From assembly GCA_052390035.1 (NCBI GenBank), contig JBQTHI010000044.1, positions 1 through 64,000 of the forward strand: 64,000 bases of DNA, read 5' to 3'. The position numbers and the translations under genes were made by a program. This document shows positions 24,280 through 31,693 of the stretch, piece after piece. This DNA is from JBQTHI01 sp052390035. Its GTDB lineage: Bacteria > Actinomycetota > Acidimicrobiia > Spongiisociales > ZC4RG35. Numbering within the stretch: position 1 is the stretch's first letter; every line of letters starts with the position of its first letter. The notes under the pieces are model-generated. The model saw only the letters and a program-made list of their open reading frames with translations, had not been told where the DNA came from and ran no database searches.

Positions 24280-24714
24280 TTATTCGGGTTGGTCGGCCCT
24301 GCCGCTTGAACTCTTGGCGCCAACTCGATCGGCGAGCGGGGCGAGGGTATGGAGAATCAGGAGGCCTACGCCGGTCGCGGTAATGGCAAGCGCCAGCAGG
24401 CCCAGACCGCTGGCGACCCCAATCGCCGCCACCGTCCACAAGCCGGCCGCGGTGGTAAGACCGCGTACGTGGTCACCCGACCGGAAGATAGCCCCCGCGC
24501 CCAGAAACCCGATGCCGGACACGACCTGGGCGGCGACGCGGGTGGGATCCGTGCCCAGTGCCTCACCGACCATCGCAAAGAGCGCCGAGCCAAGTCCGAC
24601 CAGCATGTGCGTCCGCAAACCGGCGCTGCGGTGACGGGCCTCCCGTTCCAGACCGATCAAAGCCGATAGCCCGGCGGCCAGGACCAACAGTCCTATCTGA
24701 CGAATCAGGCTCAT
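24280..24714 (-). CDS. MgtC/SapB family membrane protein
   Basis: A 144-aa inner-membrane protein with four or five hydrophobic helices. It has the MgtC core: LSALIGLEREARHRSAGLRTHMLVGLGSALF, RVAAQVVSGIGFLGAGAIF and VRGLTTAAGLWTVAAIG. MgtC proteins affect magnesium-limited growth and F-ATPase activity in pathogens, but the short form without the C-terminal soluble domain is widespread and of unclear role. ATG 24714 sits 6 bases from TAGCGT on the minus strand. Confidence 0.92.
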   Translation of the reverse strand: MSLIRQIGLLVLAAGLSALIGLEREARHRSAGLRTHMLVGLGSALFAMVGEALGTDPTRVAAQVVSGIGFLGAGAIFRSGDHVRGLTTAAGLWTVAAIGVASGLGLLALAITATGVGLLILHTLAPLADRVGAKSSSGRADQPE

Positions 24715-24720
24715 CTGTCC

Positions 24721-24726
24721 ACGCTA
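24721..24726 (-). promoter_or_regulatory. -10 element TAGCGT for the mgtC-like gene
   Basis: Minus-strand TAGCGT ends 6 bases before ATG 24714, with no ribosome site between. Confidence 0.45.
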
Positions 24727-24743
24727 ACGCGATTGGAGTCGGA

Positions 24744-25418
24744 TCAACGAGGTTGGGGATGATGAAGGCCGAGCAGAACGCCGGCGGCGACTTCGATGAC
24801 GGCGACGTCGGCCGTGAAGGTATTCGACAGGCCTCTGGAGCTACCGGCCGGCAGGGTTTCGCCATCGAGGGGCCAGCGCACCCCATAGGCATTGACTCCG
24901 GTGGCTCGACCCCCGTAGGGGAGGAGGGTGAGCAGGTCGCCCGGTCGTCCGACAATTTCCCGCCTACCTCTGATCACGTGAGCTTCGGTGGCTCCGACCA
25001 GCCAGGTGATGGCGTAACGGGCGAACCGGGGGCTGGCGAGAACGGCGGCATTGACGAGGAGGTGATCGAGACGCCCGCCCCCACCGCCGATGACCAGCAC
25101 GATGTCCGGTTCCTTTAGGGAGGCGGCGAGGAGAGCAAGCTCGAGATCGGAGCTGTCCTTGTCAGGCGGATGCCGCTCGATGGCGAGCCCGGGGCGAGCA
25201 GATACCAATTCGGAGGGTATCGAGTCGAGATCTCCAACCAGCAGGTCGACGTTTACGCCCATCCGGTCGGCGTGGACGAGCCCGGAGTCGGCTGCGATTA
25301 CAAACGCCGGCTCTTTTGGGAGTGAAAGGGCCGGCGGAGCGTCGCCTCCGGCAAACACCAGCACCACACGGGAGCCCGCGTCGGGTGGGCCGGTTGCGGT
25401 TGCGCCGCTCTCGGTCAT
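24744..25418 (-). CDS. Thiamine pyrophosphokinase
   Basis: Transfers pyrophosphate from ATP to thiamine to form ThDP, 224 aa. The family signatures are IAADSGLVHADRMGVNVDLLVGDLDS, DKDSSDLELAL (metal-binding acidic cluster), and VIGGGGGRLDHLL. The C-terminal part has the beta-barrel with LPYGGRATGV and GLSNTF. ATG 25418 is preferred; TTG 25448 would add ten residues. ThDP is the cofactor of both MenD and AceE encoded in this window. The gene follows the S9 peptidase gene on the same strand, separated by a hairpin. Confidence 0.88.
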   Translation of the reverse strand: MTESGATATGPPDAGSRVVLVFAGGDAPPALSLPKEPAFVIAADSGLVHADRMGVNVDLLVGDLDSIPSELVSARPGLAIERHPPDKDSSDLELALLAASLKEPDIVLVIGGGGGRLDHLLVNAAVLASPRFARYAITWLVGATEAHVIRGRREIVGRPGDLLTLLPYGGRATGVNAYGVRWPLDGETLPAGSSRGLSNTFTADVAVIEVAAGVLLGLHHPQPR

Positions 25419-25454
25419 ATGACGGGCTGGTCGGGTGCCGAATGACAAAATCGT

Positions 25455-25478
25455 CTTACCCGCGTCAGCGCGGGTAAG
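25455..25478 (-). terminator. Hairpin after the S9 peptidase gene
   Basis: A perfect 10-bp stem CTTACCCGCG/CGCGGGTAAG with a 4-base loop starts 5 bases beyond the peptidase stop at 25483. On the minus strand it is followed by ACGATTTTGT, a short T-run offset by a few bases, so it may be a moderate intrinsic terminator. Confidence 0.6.
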
Positions 25479-25482
25479 GCCT

Positions 25483-27450
25483 TTAGTTCAAGTAGAGGTT
25501 GAGCCATTGGAGGACCTGGTCGTACCAATGGAGCGAAGCCTGCGGACTCAGGATCCAGTGGTTCTCATCCGGGTAATAGACCAGCTTGGCGGGTACCCCT
25601 TTCGCCTTGAGAACCCCGTAAATCTCCAATCCCTGAGTGGCCGGCACGCGATAGTCGCGCTCGCCATGGATCACCAGGGTGGGGGTGCTGTACCCCGCCG
25701 ACTGTGACGAGGGGCTGTAGCGCTCGACGGTGGCCCGGTCCTCGAAGATCTCGGCTCCGTAGGCGAGCGGCCGGCCCGAGGTGAGGTCGGAGGCGTACAT
25801 ACCCCCAAAATTGGTTACCCCGGCATGGACGATGGCGCATGTATACCGGCCGGTCTGACTCGTCACGAAAGCAGCCAGGTACCCGCCGTATGAGCCGCCT
25901 GCTACCGCCATTCGAGTCTCATCAACCAGCCCCCGGCCGATGAGAAGATCGGTGGCGGCCTCGATATCTCTATACGGCTTATCGCCCCACGCCCCCTGGA
26001 TCGAAGCGGTGAAGGCTTGTCCGAAGGAGGTGGATCCGTGAAAGTTGACCATCGCCACCAAATACCCGGCCGCGGCAAATGTGTGGGCGTGCCAGCGCCA
26101 TTGCCAACCGTCGGCAGTAATGCCATGCGGACCGCCGTGGATGAGGTGTACGAGGGGTGCTGGCCCCGACTCAGGATGGGGAGGATGCAGCAAGAACATC
26201 TGGACTGGGGCCTGATCCGCTCCGGTGAAGACAACGTCCTCCACCTCTCCCCATTCGATTCCCTCAAGCAGGGGACGGGCGAAGGAGGTGTAGGGCTCGA
26301 TCGACCCGTCATCACCGAGGGTGGCGATCTCGGGAGCCTCACCAAAGCTGTGGTGAGCAAAAGAGACAATCCCCTCCTCGTCCACCACCGGCGAGCCCAG
26401 GGTTCCACCAGTCGTCAGCAAGCTCGGTTGGATGTCGTCCTCGCCAAGCCGGAACAGGCCGGTGCGTCCTCCGTTCTCGGCCAGAAAGATCAATCTGCCC
26501 CGAGGGTCAAAGGTCCAGGAGTCGGCGGAGTGATCCCAGGTTTCCGTGAGAATTCGCTGCAGCCCGCTTTGCCGGTTGTGGATCACCAGACGGACCCGGT
26601 CGCCGTAGAAACCCGGCACAAGCTGCTGGCCGAAGGCGATCTCGGAGCCATCCGGCGAATAGCGGGGACGCCGCGAGTGGGAGGTGGCGTCGGGAGTCAG
26701 CTCCTTCTCGGCGCCCGTTGCCAGATCGAGTTCGAAGACGGAATGGCGGAGTTGGCGGTGGGGTGGGCTCGACGCGTCGGCCGAATACGCCAATCGGGTC
26801 CCGTCCGGGGAGATGTCGAAGTCATCCCAAGGATCGTCGGTATTCGGCCAGGACCACCATCGAACGGAGGTAGGGGTCAGATCTTCGAGCTGGCCAGAGG
26901 CCGGTTCCAAGCGGAATAGATGGGGCACCTCACCGGTGGTGAGCCACGTGTCCCAATACCGGAAGGTGGCGTCCTCGGAAACATGCACCGTGAACTTTTC
27001 CTCGGCACGACGGGAGAGCTCGGCCGCCGTCGCCTCCAAAGTGAGGTGTCCTTTCAGAACGTAGGCCAGGACGATTAGCGCCGATCCATGGGGGGTCCAC
27101 CGCGACCCGAGCACACCAAGCGGCAGCGACGTGAGCAGGTTGGGGGTAGGGCTCTCTTCGGTGACGTCGATGAGATAGACCTGCTTTTTTTTCTCATCAC
27201 CTGCTGAGGCGATGAAGGCGAGCTGGCTTCCTCTCACCGTGGGCTTGGCTGCGTCGAGCTCGGGCGGGGTCAAGGGCCGAGACTTGTGATCGGGCTGGGC
27301 CAACCACAATTGTCCGCTACCCCGGTTGGCGGCCACGTCGAAGGTGGTGACGGTCACCACGACGCCACCTCCTCCGGGCAGGGGCACGGGCGATCCGACT
27401 CTCGGCAAGCGCCACAGGTCGGCCGGGGAGATGGGCCGGGTGGTTGACAC
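25483..27450 (-). CDS. S9-family peptidase (prolyl oligopeptidase / acylaminoacyl-peptidase type)
   Basis: A 655-aa cytoplasmic-looking serine peptidase without a signal peptide. Residues 1-390 form a beta-propeller of TolB/WD-like blades (such as SPDGTRLAYSAD and SPDGSEIAFGQQ). The alpha/beta hydrolase domain holds the catalytic Ser in GGSYGGYLAAF, Asp in HGERDYRVP and His in DENHWI. The propeller usually restricts substrates to short peptides. GTG 27450 is 9 bases after TAGGGT on the minus strand. It follows the beta-propeller lipoprotein gene by 12 bases and is probably co-transcribed. Confidence 0.93.
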   Translation of the reverse strand: MSTTRPISPADLWRLPRVGSPVPLPGGGGVVVTVTTFDVAANRGSGQLWLAQPDHKSRPLTPPELDAAKPTVRGSQLAFIASAGDEKKKQVYLIDVTEESPTPNLLTSLPLGVLGSRWTPHGSALIVLAYVLKGHLTLEATAAELSRRAEEKFTVHVSEDATFRYWDTWLTTGEVPHLFRLEPASGQLEDLTPTSVRWWSWPNTDDPWDDFDISPDGTRLAYSADASSPPHRQLRHSVFELDLATGAEKELTPDATSHSRRPRYSPDGSEIAFGQQLVPGFYGDRVRLVIHNRQSGLQRILTETWDHSADSWTFDPRGRLIFLAENGGRTGLFRLGEDDIQPSLLTTGGTLGSPVVDEEGIVSFAHHSFGEAPEIATLGDDGSIEPYTSFARPLLEGIEWGEVEDVVFTGADQAPVQMFLLHPPHPESGPAPLVHLIHGGPHGITADGWQWRWHAHTFAAAGYLVAMVNFHGSTSFGQAFTASIQGAWGDKPYRDIEAATDLLIGRGLVDETRMAVAGGSYGGYLAAFVTSQTGRYTCAIVHAGVTNFGGMYASDLTSGRPLAYGAEIFEDRATVERYSPSSQSAGYSTPTLVIHGERDYRVPATQGLEIYGVLKAKGVPAKLVYYPDENHWILSPQASLHWYDQVLQWLNLYLN

Positions 27451-27462
27451 TGGGGTGCGACC

Positions 27463-28602
27463 CTAGCCACCCGTCCGGGGAGCCCAGCTGGCAAACTCCC
27501 CGGCCACCACCGGCTGGCCCCGCGGGCTTCCGACTGTGTACATGATGATGACGCCCCCGCCATCGCGTTCGGCGGGAACGAGGAAGTTCTCGTCATCCGG
27601 CGACCAGACGGTCAATACCCGGCTGAATTGATCCCAGAATGGGAGGTAGTTCCGCAGCAGGCTCTCGGTGGGTCGGAAAGGTTCATAGTCGGTTTGAGCA
27701 CCTTCGTCCCAGACGTGAGGCACAAACATCTGCGCCTCCCGGTCGATGGTTATGAACAGAAGCCGGCGGCGCGTCGGCGACCACTGGAACCCGACCACCG
27801 GCCCATCGCTGACGGTGACCGGGTCGCCGCCGTCGGCCGAGACGATGCTCAGCCGGGCCGGCGGCTCGGATACGACATCGGTGTAGGCGATCATGCTCCC
27901 GTCACGGGCGGGCGAGAAGAAGCACGGTCCCAGAACCGGTGCCAGGAATTTCGATGCGCCCGAATCGGAGACGATGGCAAGGCCCGGATCGGCCCCGCCC
28001 TGGAGGATCAGGATTCGGCCGTCGGGGAGGAAGGCTGGTGCCTGAAAGGGTCCCGGCACCACATCAATCGCGGTTCGCGCTCCTTCCAGCCCCATGTAAT
28101 AAAGGTCAGTCAGGTTGGAATGGACCACGAGGCGCTCGCCATCCGGAGACCAGTCGAGGTAGTAGGGAGTGCCCGCATCGATCAACGCGGTGCTGCCCTG
28201 GGCGACGTCAATGATGCCGAGCGCCACTCCTTCCCCATCCGGCGCGTTGCCGAGATAGGCGATCCGACTGCCATCGGGGTTCCACGAATAGAAGAAGGGG
28301 GCCGTGCCCCCGTCGAGTCGTCGCTGGCTTTCGGCATTCCCCATGGCGATCCTCGAACCCTCGGCGCCGATCTCGGTCCAAACCGCCAGGTCCCCGTTAG
28401 GGGCCCAGATGGCCTGAGTGGTCAGAGTCGACGGATCGGCGATGGCGAGATCGACCCCGGCTCCGGCCGGGTCGACCGCCTTCACCCCGCGTCCTACCAC
28501 CAGAACCGGGGGAAGGGCGGGAGAGGCTGCACAGGAACCGAGCAAAGCTAGGACCGCGGTCAACCGTGACGCCCGATGGCGGCGATTGCTACTCGCGGAC
28601 AC
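27463..28602 (-). CDS. TolB-like beta-propeller lipoprotein
   Basis: A 379-aa exported protein of unknown function. The start VSASSNRRHRASRLTAVLAL continues to a lipobox LLGSC, so it would be anchored outside the membrane. The rest is made of WD40/TolB-like blades with SWNPDGSRIAYLGNAPDG, DWSPDGERLVVHS, QWSPTRRRLLFIT and WSPDDENFLV. GTG 28602 is 6 bases from TACCAT on the minus strand, which decides against the longer reading to 28689. It may feed or sense peptides with the S9 peptidase next to it, but nothing in the sequence proves this. Confidence 0.75.
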   Translation of the reverse strand: MSASSNRRHRASRLTAVLALLGSCAASPALPPVLVVGRGVKAVDPAGAGVDLAIADPSTLTTQAIWAPNGDLAVWTEIGAEGSRIAMGNAESQRRLDGGTAPFFYSWNPDGSRIAYLGNAPDGEGVALGIIDVAQGSTALIDAGTPYYLDWSPDGERLVVHSNLTDLYYMGLEGARTAIDVVPGPFQAPAFLPDGRILILQGGADPGLAIVSDSGASKFLAPVLGPCFFSPARDGSMIAYTDVVSEPPARLSIVSADGGDPVTVSDGPVVGFQWSPTRRRLLFITIDREAQMFVPHVWDEGAQTDYEPFRPTESLLRNYLPFWDQFSRVLTVWSPDDENFLVPAERDGGGVIIMYTVGSPRGQPVVAGEFASWAPRTGG

Positions 28603-28608
28603 GGACTC

Positions 28609-28614
28609 ATGGTA
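28609..28614 (-). promoter_or_regulatory. -10 element TACCAT for the beta-propeller lipoprotein gene
   Basis: Minus-strand TACCAT ends 6 bases before GTG 28602, which supports this start and a leaderless transcript. Confidence 0.45.
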
Positions 28615-28665
28615 CGTCCCGGCGGTTTGGTAACCCGGCCCGATCACATCCGACCTAGCGGCCAT

Positions 28666-28671
28666 TAGCCT
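28666..28671 (+). promoter_or_regulatory. -10 element TAGCCT for the phosphofructokinase gene
   Basis: TAGCCT ends 8 bases before GTG 28680. No Shine-Dalgarno sequence is present. Confidence 0.45.
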
Positions 28672-28679
28672 CGCATTTG

Positions 28680-29759
28680 GTGGCTGCACTCGCTGTCCTC
28701 ACCTCGGGAGGGGATGCCCCCGGCATGAACCCTGCCATTCGGGCGGTCGCCAAGGTGGCGGCCTCCCGTGGGATCCCGGTATGGGGGGTGGAGATGGGGT
28801 ACGAGGGGTTGATCGACGGTCGGTTCCGACCGCTCACCCGCCAGACCTCACGAGGGGCGCTTACCCCCGTGGCCGAGGTGGAGGCGATGGGCAACCTGGG
28901 TGGGACGGTGCTCGGGTCATCGCGCGGATCGCGTTTTCTGACCCTCGAGGGCAGGGCCGAGGCGGTGTCGAAGCTCGAGAAATATTCGATAATGGGGCTG
29001 ATCGTGATCGGCGGAAACGGGTCGATGGCCGGCGCTCACGACCTAGCAGGCGAGTGCTCGATAGCGATCGTGGGCATCCCTTCGTCTATCGACAATGACA
29101 TCGGCCTGTCCCGTGAGGCGCTAGGTGTCGATTCAGCGCTGAACACGATCATCGAGGCCTGCGACCGGATTTCCGACACGGCCCGCAGCCACCGGCGAGC
29201 CTTTGTGATCGAGGTGATGGGCCGTCACTCCGGCTATCTCGCCATGGCTTCGGCCGTGGCGGCAGCCGCCGACGGGGTGTTGCTGCCGGAGCAGCGACGC
29301 AGCCCCGACGAAGTGGTTGAGGCGGTGACCGACTGCATCACCAAGAGCTTCGACCAGGCACGCGACAAGACCCGGGTGCTGATCATCAAGGCGGAGGGGG
29401 TGGGGATACCGACCCATGAGTTGATCGAGCAGGTATCTGCGCGTATCGGTCCAACTGTCGAGTTACGAGGGACAGTTCTCGGCCATTTGGTGCGGGGTGG
29501 CAGTCCCAGTTTCCGTGATCGTTTGCTGGCCGGGAGGTTTGGGCTGGTGGCCGTGGAGGCGGTGATTGCCGGAGTGACCGACCGGATGGTCGGTTGGAAC
29601 TTGACCGATCGGGGTGACCCAACCTCCGATAGCTGGATCCGCCTGTTCCCGCTGGCCGATGTGCTGAATGAGACGAAGGCCCTGGTCGACGGTTCGAGCG
29701 AGGTGACCATGGACCGGGTTCGACGAATGGAGGCCATTCAGGGTGTTCTGGCTCTCTAA
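28680..29759 (+). CDS. 6-Phosphofructokinase, with GGNGS in place of GGDGS
   Basis: A 359-aa PfkA-family kinase of glycolysis. The start VAALAVLTSGGDAPGMNPAIRAV, the substrate and catalytic loop GIPSSIDNDIGLS (catalytic Asp), EVMGRHSGYLAMAS, the acidic IIKAEGVG and LGHLVRGGSPSFRDRLLAGRFG all match. The ATP/Mg loop reads GGNGSMAG: Asn (codon 29016-29018) replaces the Asp that corresponds to E. coli Asp103, while the following Gly is the residue seen in ATP-using rather than PPi-using enzymes. The phosphoryl donor is therefore uncertain. Its stop overlaps the ATP-grasp stop by 4 bases. Confidence 0.87.
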   Translation: MAALAVLTSGGDAPGMNPAIRAVAKVAASRGIPVWGVEMGYEGLIDGRFRPLTRQTSRGALTPVAEVEAMGNLGGTVLGSSRGSRFLTLEGRAEAVSKLEKYSIMGLIVIGGNGSMAGAHDLAGECSIAIVGIPSSIDNDIGLSREALGVDSALNTIIEACDRISDTARSHRRAFVIEVMGRHSGYLAMASAVAAAADGVLLPEQRRSPDEVVEAVTDCITKSFDQARDKTRVLIIKAEGVGIPTHELIEQVSARIGPTVELRGTVLGHLVRGGSPSFRDRLLAGRFGLVAVEAVIAGVTDRMVGWNLTDRGDPTSDSWIRLFPLADVLNETKALVDGSSEVTMDRVRRMEAIQGVLAL

Positions 29760-30979
29760 TTGAGAACGACCTCAAGCATGGCCTCAGCGGTGCGCAGGGA
29801 GTCCACCACTGTCGGCGGGGCCTCACCCGAGCCAAAAATGAATCCGAGGTAACGATCGGCGTCGGGGACAGGTCGTAGCTCGCTTCCCGGTGATGCTGTG
29901 ATCTCGACCGAGTCGACCCCCGGCACCGCCAGCGCCCGGTCGATCCCCACTACCTCCTTGAGCGTTCCTGCTCTTCGAATCGGGAGCATCATCACTCCAC
30001 TGGCTTTGGGACTCCTTCGGATCGGGGCACCGATGGGATGGGAACGCCCGACCGCGTGCCGGAGGATCAGCGACTCCAATGAGGTGCCGAGGAGCCCGAA
30101 GCGAAGCGCCCTTCCGCAGAGACCGCCGATCGATCGGGCCGCCACCTCGACCACCCTCACGCGCCCGTCGGTGATCCGCAGCTCGATGTGGACAGGACCT
30201 TCGGTGAGGCCCACGGCCGACGTGGCCAGGCCGGCGACCCGCTCGACTTCCTCCAGGATCTCGGGGTGAAGGGATGATGGGGTGACATAGATCGCCTCTT
30301 CGAAGTAGGGGCCGTCGAGTGGGTCGGGCTTATCGAAGACGGCCAGCGTCTCGAGATGCCCTCTTCGCAGCATGCCCTCCAGCGTCACCTCCGGGCCGGG
30401 CATGAACGCTTCGATCAATACCGGCTCGCCCGGGCTGCGACCAGCTACCGCATTGATCCGCCGAACCCGCTCGAGTACCGGTTCGAGCCCTTCGGCATTG
30501 TCAACCTTGATCACTCCCCGGCTCCCGGAAAGGGAGAGGGGCTTGGCCACCAGCGGGTACCCCACCACCTCAGCCAGCGGTGCTGCATCGTCGGTCCCTC
30601 CGACCAACCGGAAGGTGGGCTGGGGAACCTCGACCGCCTCGAGGGCCCGTCGGAGAGCAACCTTGTTGCGGGTGGCAGCCGCCGCCGACGGGGGGTTGTG
30701 CGCCAACCCCAGGCGCTCGGCGGCGAGGGCGGCCAACACCACTCCGGCGTCATCAACAGGAACGATGGCGTCGATTGGTGTTCGGGCGGCGAAATTCACA
30801 ATTGTCTCGGCCGCCGCCTCCGGTCGAGCGCAGTCGATGCGAATGAACTTGCCTGTCTCGGTGAGCGGCAGCTCCTCCTCGGCTGCGACCACCACTTCAA
30901 TGCCGAGGCCTGAGGCGGCATCGAGGAAGTCGCTGACCCGATAACTGGAGGTGGGGAGGATTAGGAGCACCCGGGGCAT
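29756..30979 (-). CDS. ATP-grasp carboxylate-amine ligase-like protein
   Basis: A 407-aa ATP-grasp enzyme. The N-terminal pre-grasp Rossmann-like part starts MPRVLLILPTSSYRVSDFLDAASG. The ATP-binding segments are NKVALRRALEAVEVPQPTF, YPLVAKPLSLSGSRGVIKVD and VLIEAFMPGPEVTLEGML. Metal-binding residues lie in HIELRITDGRVRVVEVAARSIGG. Relatives include L-amino acid ligases and BacD-type dipeptide synthetases. No partner gene here reveals the substrate. It diverges from the nfu gene across 59 bases and has no clear ribosome site. Confidence 0.75.
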   Translation of the reverse strand: MPRVLLILPTSSYRVSDFLDAASGLGIEVVVAAEEELPLTETGKFIRIDCARPEAAAETIVNFAARTPIDAIVPVDDAGVVLAALAAERLGLAHNPPSAAAATRNKVALRRALEAVEVPQPTFRLVGGTDDAAPLAEVVGYPLVAKPLSLSGSRGVIKVDNAEGLEPVLERVRRINAVAGRSPGEPVLIEAFMPGPEVTLEGMLRRGHLETLAVFDKPDPLDGPYFEEAIYVTPSSLHPEILEEVERVAGLATSAVGLTEGPVHIELRITDGRVRVVEVAARSIGGLCGRALRFGLLGTSLESLILRHAVGRSHPIGAPIRRSPKASGVMMLPIRRAGTLKEVVGIDRALAVPGVDSVEITASPGSELRPVPDADRYLGFIFGSGEAPPTVVDSLRTAEAMLEVVLN

Positions 30980-31026
30980 GAATCGAATCGCCAGAAGTCA
31001 TCGGCCAGTAAAACAGGTTTAGTCAC

Positions 31027-31032
31027 TAGGCT
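31027..31032 (+). promoter_or_regulatory. -10 element TAGGCT for nfu
   Basis: TAGGCT ends 6 bases before GTG 31039. The GGAGG in between abuts the start codon and is too close to serve as a normal ribosome site. Confidence 0.4.
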
Positions 31033-31038
31033 TGGAGG

Positions 31039-31650
31039 GTGACCGAAAGCGTGCTCACCGTCGGCACAGAGGCCCTGGAGATGATCATCGGCCTCCGCGA
31101 TCAGGAACCCTCGGACGAGGGGGAGATCGGGCTGCTGGTTGAAATAACCGGCCTCCACCACGGCCAATTCAGCTATGACCTGGCTTTTGTACCTGTTCAG
31201 GACGCCGGCCGCGATCACCACATTGAGCGCCACGGAGAGTTGACGGTGATCATTCCGAATGAGAGCGTCGGAAACCTCACCGGTGCCAGCGTCAAACTCA
31301 ACGACGAAGGCCTGACGATCGACAACCCCAACTCGCCGAGCCCCGCCATGGCTGCCCACAAGGGCAGCCTGGAGGGTCCCCTGGCCGACCAGATCACCCA
31401 GGTTCTCCATGAAGATGTGAACCCCAAGATCGCCATGCACGGCGGTCGGGCGGAGTTGGTTTCGGTGGATGGCACCGTCGCCTATCTGAAGATGGGCGGT
31501 GGCTGCCAGGGATGTGGCATGGCACAGGTAACGCTCAAACAAGGCATCGAGCGGATCCTGATGGAGTCGATTCCCGAAATCACCGAGGTCATCGATGTCA
31601 CCGACCACGCCTCGGGTACAGATCCTTATTACCAGCGATCGAAGAAGTAG
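31039..31650 (+). CDS. NfuA-like Fe-S cluster carrier
   Basis: A 203-aa Fe-S delivery protein. The N-terminal half (about 1-100) is a cysteine-free, degenerate A-type scaffold domain, as in NfuA. The C-terminal half is a NifU-like domain (about 112-190) with NPKIAMHGGRAELVSVDG and the cluster-binding CQGC in GGGCQGCGMAQVTLKQGIE; two monomers would share one 4Fe-4S cluster. GTG 31039 fits both the family start and the -10 spacing. Several Fe-S clients lie in the window (the radical SAM protein and the Rieske protein), but they are not linked to it. Confidence 0.92.
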   Translation: MTESVLTVGTEALEMIIGLRDQEPSDEGEIGLLVEITGLHHGQFSYDLAFVPVQDAGRDHHIERHGELTVIIPNESVGNLTGASVKLNDEGLTIDNPNSPSPAMAAHKGSLEGPLADQITQVLHEDVNPKIAMHGGRAELVSVDGTVAYLKMGGGCQGCGMAQVTLKQGIERILMESIPEITEVIDVTDHASGTDPYYQRSKK

Positions 31651-31680
31651 CGCCGAACGGAGTCCCCGGGGACAGGCGGA

Positions 31681-31686
31681 TAGCCT
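31681..31686 (+). promoter_or_regulatory. -10 element TAGCCT for the ABC-MoxR-VWA operon
   Basis: TAGCCT ends 7 bases before ATG 31694. It is the only clear promoter signal for the eight-gene block that runs to 43770. Confidence 0.5.
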
Positions 31687-31693
31687 GATCAGG

